A stretch of 54,933 bases of DNA from Actinomadura soli. GTDB lineage: Bacteria > Actinomycetota > Actinomycetes > Streptosporangiales > Streptosporangiaceae. Under the pieces are notes generated by a model. The model was not told the origin of the DNA. It did not search any database and was given only the letters and a program-made list of their open reading frames with translations. Position numbers and translations under genes: made by a program. Numbering within the stretch: position 1 is the first letter of the stretch; each line of letters starts with the position of its first letter. Below are positions 1 through 8,578 of the stretch, piece after piece. The stretch spans positions 1 through 54,933 of the forward strand of contig NZ_VCKW01000018.1 of assembly GCF_005889715.1 (NCBI RefSeq), in the 5' to 3' direction.

Positions 1-114
1 ACCCGTCCCCAGGCGACCCGCTGGACCCGTTGCCAGACTGTCGTGGACCCCCTCACCGTCCAGCACCGGCGCGACGGCGTACCTGACACCCTGCGCGCCG
101 AGGGGCAGCGATGA
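1..114 (+). CDS. C-terminal end of an upstream gene (partial)
   Basis: The frame starting at base 1 is open and stops at TGA 112-114, which overlaps the ATG of the MFS gene as ATGA. The 37 visible residues (ending TLRAEGQR) are too few to assign a family. The overlap is the main support, because the same coupling joins the next two genes. It is probably the tail of the preceding gene of that operon. Confidence 0.4.
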   Translation, partial: TRPQATRWTRCQTVVDPLTVQHRRDGVPDTLRAEGQR

Positions 115-1448
115 AAGCCACTTTCCAGCAGTTCGCATCGTTCAACGGGTGCATCAGGCTGCTGCTGATCAACCAGCTCGGCATCAATCTCGGCTTCTAC
201 ATGCTGATGCCGTACCTGGCCAACCACCTGTCGTCCGGGCTGGGCATGGCCGCGTGGACGGTGGGCCTGGTGCTGGGCGTCCGCACCCTCAGCCAGCAGG
301 GCATGTTCCTGGTCGGCGGCACCCTGGCCGACCGGCTCGGCTGCAAGCCGATGATCATCGCCGGCTGCGCGCTGCGCTTCGTTGGTTTCGCGATGCTGGG
401 CCTGGTGGACGACCTGCCCGGCCTGCTCATCGCCTCGATTGCGACCGGGCTGGCCGGGGCGTTCTTCAACCCGGCCGTCCGCGCCTATGTCGCCGACCAG
501 GCGGGCGAACGGCGCGTGGAGGCGTTCGCGATCTTCAACGTCTTCTACCAGGCCGGGATCTTCGTCGGCCCACTGGTCGGCCTGCTGTTGCTGTCGATGG
601 ACTTCCGCGCGGTCTGCCTCGTCGCGGCCACGGTGTTCGCGGTTCTGACGATCGTCCAGTCCCTGTGGCTGCCCGCCGCGCCGCCCGATCCGGGACCCGA
701 ATCGGGGAAGCGGGCCGGAACGTTCGGCAGTGTCGCGGCGGACTGGCGGCAGGTGGTCGGCAACCGGAGCTTCATGCTGTTCTCGGTGGCGATGATCGGC
801 TCCTACGTCCTGTCGTCGCAGATCTATCTGGCGCTGCCATTGCAGGCCGCACACGTCCTCGGCGACGAGGCGGGACAGGCCGGCAGCACCGCGCTGTTCG
901 CCATCTCCGCGATCGTCGCCGTCATCGGACAGGTCCGCCTGACCGCCTGGGCGAAGAACCGGTGGAGTTCGCACCGGGCTATCGTCCTCGGCCTGGCAAT
1001 GATGAGCGCGGCGTTCCTGCCCTTGATACTCACCGCGCACCTGCGCCCGGCCGGACCGGTCGGGATCGGCGACGGACTCGCCTGGATGCTGCCGACCCTG
1101 GTCTCCACGATCCTGCTGACCGGCGGCACCATCCTGACCTACCCCTTCGAGATGGACACCATCGTCACGCTCGCCCGCGACCGGCTCGTCGCGACCCACT
1201 ACGGGCTCTACAACACCCTGTCCGGCATCGGCATCACGCTGGGCAACCTCGGCACCGGCGCGGTCTGGGACCTCGGGGAAGCATGGAACCTGCCCGCGCT
1301 CCCCTGGATCGCCCTGGCCGCGACCGGAGCCGCCTGCACCACGGCGCTGGCCGCCCTCGCCCCCACCCTCGCACCCCACGGCGAAGCGGACCGCGCCGTC
1401 CACCCGCCGGCGTCCACCCCCGCGGTCAAGGAGCAGCAACCCCGATGA
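111..1448 (+). CDS. MFS transporter, probable drug/metabolite exporter
   Basis: A 445-aa integral membrane protein with about 12 hydrophobic segments in two halves. The loop after the second segment carries GGTLADRLGCKP at residues 69-80, the G-x-x-x-D-R-x-G-x-K form of MFS motif A. Length fits a 12-TM drug:H+ antiporter-like member. A purine-rich GAGGGGCAG sits just before the ATG. The stop overlaps the next start (ATGA, 1445-1448), so it is translationally coupled to a PLP enzyme; transporter-plus-enzyme coupling suggests export of an amino-acid-derived product or self-resistance. The substrate cannot be read from the sequence. Confidence 0.85.
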   Translation: MKATFQQFASFNGCIRLLLINQLGINLGFYMLMPYLANHLSSGLGMAAWTVGLVLGVRTLSQQGMFLVGGTLADRLGCKPMIIAGCALRFVGFAMLGLVDDLPGLLIASIATGLAGAFFNPAVRAYVADQAGERRVEAFAIFNVFYQAGIFVGPLVGLLLLSMDFRAVCLVAATVFAVLTIVQSLWLPAAPPDPGPESGKRAGTFGSVAADWRQVVGNRSFMLFSVAMIGSYVLSSQIYLALPLQAAHVLGDEAGQAGSTALFAISAIVAVIGQVRLTAWAKNRWSSHRAIVLGLAMMSAAFLPLILTAHLRPAGPVGIGDGLAWMLPTLVSTILLTGGTILTYPFEMDTIVTLARDRLVATHYGLYNTLSGIGITLGNLGTGAVWDLGEAWNLPALPWIALAATGAACTTALAALAPTLAPHGEADRAVHPPASTPAVKEQQPR

Positions 1449-2440
1449 GCATCCAACTACCGATCACCTTCGACGACGTCGCACGCGCGGCCAGCGGGCT
1501 GGCCGATGTGGCCCACCAGACGCCGGTCTTCACCTCCCGTGCCCTCGACGAGCGCACAGGCGCGACAGTGTGGTGCAAATGCGAGAACCTCCAGCGGGCC
1601 GGATCGTTCAAATTCCGCGGCGCCTACAACGCCATCAGCCGCCTCACCCCCGGTCAGCGCCGCAATGGCGTCGTGGCCTTCTCCTCCGGCAACCACGCGC
1701 AGGCTGTGGCACTGGCGGCCAGAATGCTCGACACCACTGCGCTGATCGTCATGCCCGAGGACGCCCCAGTGGCCAAGCGCATGGCCACCCTCGCCTACGG
1801 CGCGGAGATCGTGACCTTCGACCGCTACACCGACGACCGTTTCGCGATCACCGACGCGCTCGCGGCCGACCGCGGCCTGACCTTGATCCCGCCCTACGAT
1901 CATCCGGATGTGATCGCCGGGCAGGGCAGCGTCGCGATCGAGTTCCTCGGCCGGGTCGGCGGGCTGGACGCGCTGGTCGTCCCGATCGGCGGCGGTGCGC
2001 AACTGGCCGGATGCGCCACCGTGCTGGCCTCCCTCAGCCCCGAAACCCGCGCCATCGGCGTCGAAACAGAGGCGGGCGACAAGAACCGTCGATCACTGCG
2101 CGCCGGCACGCGCATTCGCATCCCGGTCCCGCGCACCATCGCCGATGGAGTGACCGGCGAGGTTCCCGGTGAACTCACCTTCGCCATCAACAGCCGCCAT
2201 GTGGACGAGGTCATCACGGTCACCGACGCGGAGATCCTCGACGCCATGGTGTTCCTGTTCGACCGGATGAAACTCGTCGCCGAACCCACCGGCGCACTCG
2301 CCGTCGCCGCACTGCTCTCCGGCCGCCTGCGACTGCCCGGCCGGCGCGTCGGCGTCATCATCTCCGGCGGCAACATCGACACCGGACAGTTCACCAGGCT
2401 GCTTTCCTCGTCTCCGGCACACGCGGAAAGCGTTGCTTAA
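1445..2440 (+). CDS. Threonine/serine dehydratase-like PLP enzyme
   Basis: A 331-aa fold-type II PLP enzyme. The Schiff-base lysine is K56 in GSFKFRGAYNAI; SSGNHAQAVA (about 80-89) is the substrate/cofactor loop; the glycine-rich phosphate loop reads PIGGGAQLAG. There is no C-terminal ACT domain, so it matches the short, catabolic or biosynthetic-cluster dehydratase type rather than allosteric IlvA. Start chosen at ATG 1445 because it overlaps the MFS stop; the frame is open far upstream but only as a shadow of the MFS gene. Family knowledge: such enzymes deaminate Thr/Ser to 2-oxo acids, but relatives act as racemases or on 3-hydroxyaspartate. The glycine loop is slightly atypical (GGGAQL), so the substrate may differ. 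Confidence 0.85.
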   Translation: MSIQLPITFDDVARAASGLADVAHQTPVFTSRALDERTGATVWCKCENLQRAGSFKFRGAYNAISRLTPGQRRNGVVAFSSGNHAQAVALAARMLDTTALIVMPEDAPVAKRMATLAYGAEIVTFDRYTDDRFAITDALAADRGLTLIPPYDHPDVIAGQGSVAIEFLGRVGGLDALVVPIGGGAQLAGCATVLASLSPETRAIGVETEAGDKNRRSLRAGTRIRIPVPRTIADGVTGEVPGELTFAINSRHVDEVITVTDAEILDAMVFLFDRMKLVAEPTGALAVAALLSGRLRLPGRRVGVIISGGNIDTGQFTRLLSSSPAHAESVA

Positions 2441-2507
2441 CGCGCCCGTATGTCACCACCACGATCTCTGCTCGGCTGAAGCCGATGCTCTGGCAGGCAA
2501 CGAATTC

Positions 2508-3350
2508 ATGTTCAACACGCCCGATCTCCAAGGCTTGACCCTGGCCCCGTTTCGCGGGGTGCGCTATTGCCCGACCGCGGTATCGGATCTGGGGGCGGTG
2601 ACCTGCCCGCCCTTGGATCTGCTGGAGATCGGAGCCTCGGCACAACTCCTGACCGCTGAACCACGCAATGCCGCGCGGCTGCTTCTCCCCAACAACGAAC
2701 TGGCCGCCGCCGACCGCTACCGGCACGCCGCGCTCACGCTGCGGCGCTGGCTGGCCGACCAGACGCTCATCACCGACACTGAACCCACCTTGTACGTCTA
2801 TTGAGCAACAAATCGCGCAAGGCGTCCTGCAACGAGGGCTCATCGGCGCGCTCGCCCTCCACGACGACAGCACCCGGACCATTTGCCCCCACGAAGACGT
2901 CTTCCCCGGCTTAGTTCAAGACCGACTGGCCTTCGTGGAAGCCATACAGGCGAACCTGGAACCCATCCTGCTCCTCTATCAGGGTGGCGGCTGCGCCTCA
3001 CATATCGTCGACGACATCGCCGACAACAACAGGCCATTGTTCACCGCCAAGACCGTGAACAACGCCGCCCACCGCATATGGCGCCTCACCGACCGGACGC
3101 GGCTCTCAGCCATCGCCGACGACCTCACCGGACGGCGAGCGCTCATCGCCGACGGCCACCACCGATACAGGGCCTACCAGGCCCTGCAAGCCCGCCAACC
3201 AGCCGAAACAGACGGACCCTGGAACCGCGCCCTCGCACTACTCGTGGACTCGTCACAGCACCCACCCCAACTGAGCGCGATCCACCGCGTCATCGCACAT
3301 CTCGCCCCACACGATGCGATCAACGCGGCCAAGCCGATACTCCAGATTCG
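2508..3350 (+). pseudogene. DUF1015-family protein, frameshifted and 3'-truncated
   Basis: Residues starting MFNTPDLQGLTLAPFRGVRY match the N-terminus of DUF1015 proteins. The frame runs to a TGA at 2802-2804 directly after LYVY. Reading on with one T removed from the CTATTGAG at about 2798-2805 restores VYEQQIAQGVLQRGLIG and then the family landmarks HEDVFPGLVQDR and DGHHRYRAYQAL. The gene is therefore broken by a 1-nt insertion. Similarity stops near AAKPILQ (about 3345), short of the usual length of about 400 aa, where the convergent TetR gene begins. An alternative TTG start at 2433 would overlap the dehydratase. DUF1015 function is not assigned here. A sequencing error could explain the frameshift but not the missing 3' end. 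Confidence 0.75.
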
Positions 3351-3369
3351 ATCACGGCGGCCGGCGGTG

Positions 3370-3972
3370 TCAGGTGGCGCCGAGGCTTCGCAGGACGAAT
3401 GTGGTCACGCGGTCGATGGTCTCGTCCAGGTCCCGGGTGCCCTGGCCGAGCGGGTATCGCTCGGCGCCGAGGCAGGCGTGGACGAGGTGGGCGGTGCCGG
3501 CGGGGTCGCAGGGAGCGAACTCGCCGGCGTCCACGCCCTCTTGGATGATCTCGGTGAGGAGGCGTCCGAGCGGGCCGACGTGGGCGTGCATCTCCTTGTA
3601 GCCGTCCGGGCCGAGCAGGGTGGCGAGCTCTGGTCCGGCGGGCTGGGGGTGGGCGGCGAAGTCGGCGAGCTGCCGCCGGACGTAGACGGTGATCCGTTCG
3701 GTCGGCGCGGTCGCGTTCTCCAGGGCGCGGTGCAGTTCCTCGGTGAAGCGGGCCGTCTCGTGCTCGGCGTGCGCGATGAGGAGCGCGCGGACGTCGGCGA
3801 AGTAGTTGTAGACGACGCTGCGGTTGACCCCCGACCGTCCGGCGACCTCGGCCATGGACAGCTTGTCCACGCCGTCGGCGGTCATGATCTCCCGGACGGC
3901 GACGAGGATGCGCTCCCGCATGGCGGCACGGTGCTGATCGAGGGATCCGGTGATGCGGGGCACGCTGTGCAT
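3370..3972 (-). CDS. TetR/AcrR-family regulator
   Basis: A 200-aa repressor-type protein. The N-terminal helix-turn-helix covers about residues 15-60 (MAEVAGRSGVNRSVVYNYF), followed by an all-helical ligand/dimer domain of usual TetR length. Start chosen at ATG 3972 (MHSVPRIT) because AAAGGAA lies about 10 nt upstream; the ATG at 4023 has no such site. It is divergent from the ABC-2 exporter genes, and a 17-bp palindrome lies between the two starts, so it most likely represses the exporter and is induced by an exported compound. Its 3' end abuts the DUF1015 remnant. Confidence 0.88.
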   Translation of the reverse strand: MHSVPRITGSLDQHRAAMRERILVAVREIMTADGVDKLSMAEVAGRSGVNRSVVYNYFADVRALLIAHAEHETARFTEELHRALENATAPTERITVYVRRQLADFAAHPQPAGPELATLLGPDGYKEMHAHVGPLGRLLTEIIQEGVDAGEFAPCDPAGTAHLVHACLGAERYPLGQGTRDLDETIDRVTTFVLRSLGAT

Positions 3973-4040
3973 GCTAGGCGATTCCTTTCGTGCACACCTT
4001 TGACCAGGCAAGAGGCCATCCATTCAAAGGAACGTCTTGA

Positions 4041-4057
4041 TACTACGTGACGTAGTA
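4041..4057. promoter_or_regulatory. Palindromic operator for the divergent TetR/ABC pair
   Basis: TACTACGTGACGTAGTA is a perfect inverted repeat of two 8-base arms around a central G. It lies 14 bases before the ABC ATPase ATG and just ahead of AAGGTG, the likely Shine-Dalgarno site, so a bound dimer would block the rightward promoter. Size and placement fit a TetR dimer site; the assignment to this TetR is inference. Confidence 0.65.
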
Positions 4058-4070
4058 CCAAGGTGTCTGT

Positions 4071-5057
4071 ATGGTGGCGTCCGTGCCGACCGAGATCACG
4101 ACGGACCCCGCAGAACCGGCCCCTGGCGTCGCGGCGGCGTGCGCGGCGCACGGCCTCACCCGCGGCTACCGGAACGCCGGACGCCTCGCCGTGGACGGCG
4201 TCTCGTTCAGCGCCCGGCACGGCGAGGTGTTCGGCGTTCTGGGCCGCAACGGCGCCGGAAAGACGACGCTCCTGCGGATGCTGGTCGGACTGCTGCGTCC
4301 GGCTGGCGGGACGGTGCGCATCCGTGGCGCCGAGGTGACCGGGCAGGCGGCCCGCGCCGCAGCCCATGTGGCGTACCTGCCGCAGAGCGAATCCGCACTG
4401 ACGGACATGAGCGTGCGCACCGCGGTGGAGGCCACCGCCCGGCTGCGCGGCCTGTCTCGCGCCCACGCGCGCCGGCAGTCGGGGGCATTGCTCGCCGAAC
4501 TGGGCCTGGAAGACCTCGCCGACGCCCGGATGGAACGGCTCTCGGGCGGCCAGCGCAGGCTCGCGGGGGTCGCCACCGCACTGGCCGGGCAGCGTCCCCT
4601 CCTGGTGCTGGACGAGCCCACCACCGGCCTGGACCTCGACTCCCGCCGCACGGTCTGGCGGGCACTGGACCGGCGGCGAGCCGACGGGACGGCCATCGTG
4701 CTGGTCACGCACAACGTCCTGGAGGCCGAGAGCGTCCTGGACCGTGTTCTCGTCCTCCACCAGGGGCGAACCGTCGCCTGTGACACCCCGGCACGGCTCA
4801 AGGAACGGTTCGGCGGCCTCGTCCGGCTCCAGCTGTCCTGGCGCCACACCCCGCCACTCACCCCCGCCGACCTCGGCGGAGATGTCCGCGACCACGAGAA
4901 CCGGTGGTCGGTACGGCTCCCGGTGGAAGACGCGCGACGCACCCTGACAGAGATCCTTTCCGGGCCCGCCTACACGGCGCTCGACGACTTCAGCCTGACC
5001 CCGCCGAGCCTGGAGGACGTCCTCCTCTCCTGCGACACCGGCGAGGAGGCCCGATGA
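4071..5057 (+). CDS. ABC transporter ATP-binding protein (ABC-2 export type)
   Basis: A 328-aa nucleotide-binding protein. Walker A is GRNGAGKTT (residues 58-66), the signature is LSGGQRRL (about 156-163) and Walker B is LLVLDEPTTGLD, with the H-loop in VTHN. The C-terminal 100 residues after the core are the extension typical of drug and lantibiotic exporter ATPases (DrrA/CcmA-like). The stop overlaps the permease start (ATGA at 5054-5057), so the two are made together. Control is probably by the divergent TetR through the palindrome just upstream. Confidence 0.9.
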   Translation: MVASVPTEITTDPAEPAPGVAAACAAHGLTRGYRNAGRLAVDGVSFSARHGEVFGVLGRNGAGKTTLLRMLVGLLRPAGGTVRIRGAEVTGQAARAAAHVAYLPQSESALTDMSVRTAVEATARLRGLSRAHARRQSGALLAELGLEDLADARMERLSGGQRRLAGVATALAGQRPLLVLDEPTTGLDLDSRRTVWRALDRRRADGTAIVLVTHNVLEAESVLDRVLVLHQGRTVACDTPARLKERFGGLVRLQLSWRHTPPLTPADLGGDVRDHENRWSVRLPVEDARRTLTEILSGPAYTALDDFSLTPPSLEDVLLSCDTGEEAR

Positions 5058-5818
5058 CGTCCACGTCACGCTCCTTCACACCGGTGACCGCGACCATCGC
5101 CACCGTCCACACCGCCCAGCTCGGACGCGCCCGCGCGGGCGGCGGCGCCGTCGTCATCGTCGCGACCCTGCAGTCGCTGGCGATCCTCGCGCTGCTGCGC
5201 GGCATCGGCGGAACGGCCGGACAGGAGGCCCGCGCCGCAGTGGTGTCGGGGGCGACCCTGACGGTCGTCGCGTTCATCGCCTGGAACCTGCTCGCCCAGC
5301 GCCTCGCGGCCCTCAAGGCGGGCGGCGGACTGGACTACTACGGGACGCTGCCCGTCCGTCCCGCCGCGGTCGTCCTCGGATTCTGCACCTGCTACGCCAC
5401 CTTCGCCGTCCCCGGCGTCGTCCTGACCGCGGCCGCCGGGATCGCCCTGTTCGGCCTCCCCGTCACCCACCTGTGGGTGCTGGTCCCGGCCGCGCTGTCC
5501 TCCGCCGTCGCGTTCGGCGGGCTCGGCGCGCTCAGCGGTCTGGCCCCGACCCGCCCGGAGACCGCCGCGCTCGCCGGCCAGCTCGGCCTGACCGCCGTGA
5601 TGTTCGTCGGCCTGATCCCGCCCGGGCCGCTCCCGGACTGGCTGGCGGCGGTCCGCGCGGCCATGCCGCTCGCCTACGACATCGACGCCCTCGCGTCCGC
5701 GCTCACTCCCCACCCCGACTGGACGGGGATCACGCTGCGCCTCACCGGCTCGGCCGCGTTCGGCGCCTGCTGCCTCGCCGTCGCCGCCCGCTCGTACCGC
5801 ACCGCCCTGAACCACTGA
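5054..5818 (+). CDS. ABC-2 type exporter permease
   Basis: A 254-aa protein with about six hydrophobic segments (for example AVVIVATLQSLAILALL near residues 30-46 and VVLGFCTCYATFAVPGVVLT near 110-130). Length and topology fit ABC-2 permeases that pair with a single ATPase. Start at ATG 5054 overlaps the ATPase stop. The stop region has a small direct repeat: TGAACCACTGA occurs twice between about 5808 and 5836, so the stop codon is duplicated just after the gene. The substrate is unknown. Confidence 0.85.
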   Translation: MTSTSRSFTPVTATIATVHTAQLGRARAGGGAVVIVATLQSLAILALLRGIGGTAGQEARAAVVSGATLTVVAFIAWNLLAQRLAALKAGGGLDYYGTLPVRPAAVVLGFCTCYATFAVPGVVLTAAAGIALFGLPVTHLWVLVPAALSSAVAFGGLGALSGLAPTRPETAALAGQLGLTAVMFVGLIPPGPLPDWLAAVRAAMPLAYDIDALASALTPHPDWTGITLRLTGSAAFGACCLAVAARSYRTALNH

Positions 5819-5847
5819 AACGCCTTGAACCACTGACAGGAGGACCC

Positions 5848-6030
5848 ATGCCGCCCGACGCCACCCTGGCCACGCTGAGCAACAGCCTCACCGACGCCGC
5901 GACCGCCCTCTACCTGTTCGCCGCCCTGGCCTTCACGGCGATCTCCGCCTACCGCCGCACCACCGCTCCCGAGCCCGCCGCAGCCGAGCCCGCCCAGGTC
6001 CGCGAACGCGTCCTGGTCGGGGTGGGGGCC
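5848..6030 (+). pseudogene. CcsB-like N-terminal fragment (cytochrome c biogenesis)
   Basis: A good Shine-Dalgarno site (ACAGGAGGA) precedes ATG 5848. The first 55 or so residues contain ATLATLSNSL and then a hydrophobic segment (ALYLFAALAFTAISAY), resembling the N-terminus of actinobacterial CcsB/ResC. After about residue 58 the frame continues to 6303 but with no recognisable sequence and none of the later membrane helices. I read it as a gene cut off by the neighbouring integrase element. A genuine small membrane protein is the alternative. Confidence 0.4.
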
Positions 6031-6254
6031 CGCACCGCAGATGGAGCACAGCCCTGGTCGGAGGGAGTGGAACCGCAGGACGGCGCGCTCGATCAGCACG
6101 CCGCCCCGCGCGGCTACTTTCTCCTGGCGACTGGCTACTCTCGGCCCTGCCGGTCCATTACGACGCCTCGACCGAAGTACCGGGGGCGGCGGCTGCACCG
6201 TGGCGACGGTGCTCCTCAGCTTTGGCACCCGAACTGGTTGAACCGCGAGGGCGG

Positions 6255-7200
6255 TCATGTTTGGCGCCCAGTGGCGTTTCCACCGGGCTGCCGGGGTGGG
6301 TGAGGGACCGCATTGAGGACGATGGCGGCGGCGTCTTCGGCGGATTGGCGGGCGAGTTGGGGCAGGACGCTGGTGTAGATGTCAGAGGCGATGGCGATCG
6401 AAGAGAGCCGCAGCGTCTCCTGCACGACTTTCATGTCGTATCCGGCGGCGAGGAGGAAGGTGGCGGCTCCGTGCCGCAGGTCGTGCAGCCGGACCGGTGG
6501 TAGTCCGGCTTCCATGGACAGCTGCTCGAACTGTTCGGTGACGTCGTTGGGGTCGACGGGTTCGCCGGTAGGTGTGGTGAACACGTATCCGGTCTCGGTC
6601 CAGGCGTCCCCTGCGGCGAGGCGTTCGGTGTTCTGCCGGGCCTTGTGCGCGCGCAGTTCCTTGATGGTGGCCGAGTCCAGGCTGATGGTGGCTTCACCGG
6701 CCGCGGTTTTGGGTTTGTCTTCGAAGGTGTCGGTGCCGATCTGGGTGATCTGCCACCAGATCGCCGCCGTCCCCTGGGTGAGGTCGAGGTCGGCCCATCG
6801 CAGCCCGCAGGACTCGCCGCGCCGTAGGCCGCGAAAGGCGATCAGGTGGTACTGGGCGTACAGCCGGTGGCGGCGTGCCCGGTCCAGGAACCGTTTGGTG
6901 AGAGCCGGGGTCCAGACCATCACGCGGGACGGGCGCGGGGCCCCGATGTAGGCGTCCTGCTTTGGGCGCCTTGCCGGAGGGCAGCTCGACCAGGGAGGCG
7001 ACGTTGATGTCGATGAGGCGCTGCTTGACGGCCTTGTTCAACGCCGCCCGCAGCGTGGCACGGACCCGTTGCTTGGTGCCGGGCCGACCACGCGGCGTCC
7101 TTTGACTTTGGCGCGCAGCTTGGGGTCGGCGGATTCGCGGGCTTGGGTGATGACCTCGTTGAGCTCGTCGATGGCATCGAAGACGCCATCGACGTGGGAA
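6255..7200 (-). pseudogene. Tyrosine site-specific integrase (pSAM2-type), frameshifted
   Basis: The catalytic domain is intact in one frame (6255-6923): GLRRGE supplies the first Arg, HDLRH the His-x-x-Arg, and SDIYTSVLP the nucleophilic Tyr. Upstream, ALNKAVKQRLIDINVASLVE lies in a second frame with a shift near 6958, and FDAIDELNEV...KVKGRRVVGPA in a third with a 1-base deletion near 7083. The N-terminal arm-binding domain is missing beyond about 7200. At least two frameshifts plus truncation make it inactive. It marks a dead integrative element between the ccsB-like and histidine-kinase fragments. No tRNA or clear att site was seen nearby. Confidence 0.8.
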
Positions 7201-7391
7201 GTCCCCTCGGGGCCCGGGACGGGCGTGACGGGCGGTGCGATGAACTGGGACCGCCCCGGCGGCCGCATCCCCGCCTGCTCGGCCAGCTCCCCCGCCGGCA
7301 CTTCGCCGCCGCGATGGAGCCTCGCCATCCCCGTCTGAGGAGCGCCGAACAGGTACCTGGACAGGTAGTCCCCCGGGTGTTGTGAGGGCTC

Positions 7392-7715
7392 GTGAAAGCG
7401 AGAGTGAGTGAAGTGACGGCCAACGACCGTGCGGAACGGAGACTGATGACGTTGAACGGCTCGACGATCGCCATCCAGGCCGCGCACGAGATGCGCACCC
7501 CGCTTGCCGCGCTGCGACTGGAGTTGGAAGAAGCGCTGACCCATAGGGACGCTGCCGACCCCTTCATGGCACTGAAGGAAGCATTGCACAGCGCTGAGCG
7601 CTTGGAGAACACAATGGTTGCTCTGCTCCGGTTGCTCCAGCGTGATGCTTCCAGCCAAGCATGTGGGGAGCACCGTTGGCCAGAGCACGGGGAATCGGGC
7701 CCGACGGGCCCCTGA
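7392..7715 (+). pseudogene. Histidine kinase fragment (HisKA dimerisation domain only)
   Basis: The 107-codon frame from GTG 7392 contains AAHEMRTPLAALRLELEEAL, a HisKA H-box with the phosphoacceptor His, and the second helix (SAERLENTMVALLRLL). There is no sensor domain before it and no HATPase domain after it; the sequence becomes unrecognisable after about residue 87. It is probably a remnant of a two-component kinase destroyed by the adjacent mobile element. A stand-alone HisKA protein would be unusual. Confidence 0.55.
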
Positions 7716-8578
7716 CCGGCAGGGAAAGAACCCGGCGCTGTACCGACTTTCCGCCTTGCGGCCCGGCCGTTTGGCCGATGTGGCCAGCGACTGCAACAGC
7801 GTGACGTTGCACAATTCCTGCCGCACCGGCGCTGTTCTCCCGCCGCCTCAACGGCTGAACGACTCGCACGTACACTGGACGGCCAACTGAATCCGGGGCC
7901 AGCCGTGCAGTCTGGATGAAAGCGAAGATGAACTCACACACGGCAACCAGGCCAGGCAATCGCTCTGAACAGCCCGCTTTCAGTGCTGTTCCGGGGACGG
8001 TCACGGGAACTGTTCTATTCCGCCTGTGTTTCCCGCGGACGACAGTGCTCGGTTCTCATCCACCGCAATCCCGCACCCGTGCCCGGAAACCGGTCTCATT
8101 CCAGGCAAACACGTCAGCTCGCTCTCGCCCGACGCCTCCTCGGCCGAAGAAGAAGGCAGATGATCCCCATCACCGTGCAGGCGAATCCGCGCGAACAAAG
8201 GCGACCCGCCTTCGCCGCCCCCGACACCTCCGCCGAGCCCAGCGGCGGCAGGACCGACCACACCGACCCCCTCACGGCGCTGACCCAGGAGTTCGCCCCG
8301 CTCATCAGGTCGTGGCCGCTTACCACCTTCCGGCACGCCCGCCCTGGGCATGTGGTGGTTCGCGCACCCGTGACTACCGGAGGTATGGCGGTGAGAGTCA
8401 CACGGCACGGCCGGCGGAGGGTGACCGGAGACTGTTTGAGCTTGACGTCAGTTTCAAGCGTTGCGTCCAGGCCATTGCCGCGTGGCCGGATCCGCTTCGT
8501 GTTCGCGATGACCGAACCCGCGGCGACCAGCTCCGACGCCATCAGCAGGAGGACGCCGGACGTCCAGGGACGGATCGC
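7716..8578. other. Gene-poor stretch, no supported gene
   Basis: About 860 bases with open frames on both strands but no protein family, no convincing start with a ribosome site, and no RNA gene. A frame ending at 8582 abuts the kinase start but its Arg/Ser-rich product looks like a shadow. A short inverted repeat, GCTTGA...TCAAGC, lies near 8441-8460. This is probably decayed DNA next to the integrase remnant. Confidence 0.5.

Noticed and set aside
149..1444. N-terminal extension of the dehydratase frame across the MFS gene
   Set aside because: The extension is an Arg/Pro-rich shadow; the enzyme begins at ATG 1445 inside the ATGA overlap.
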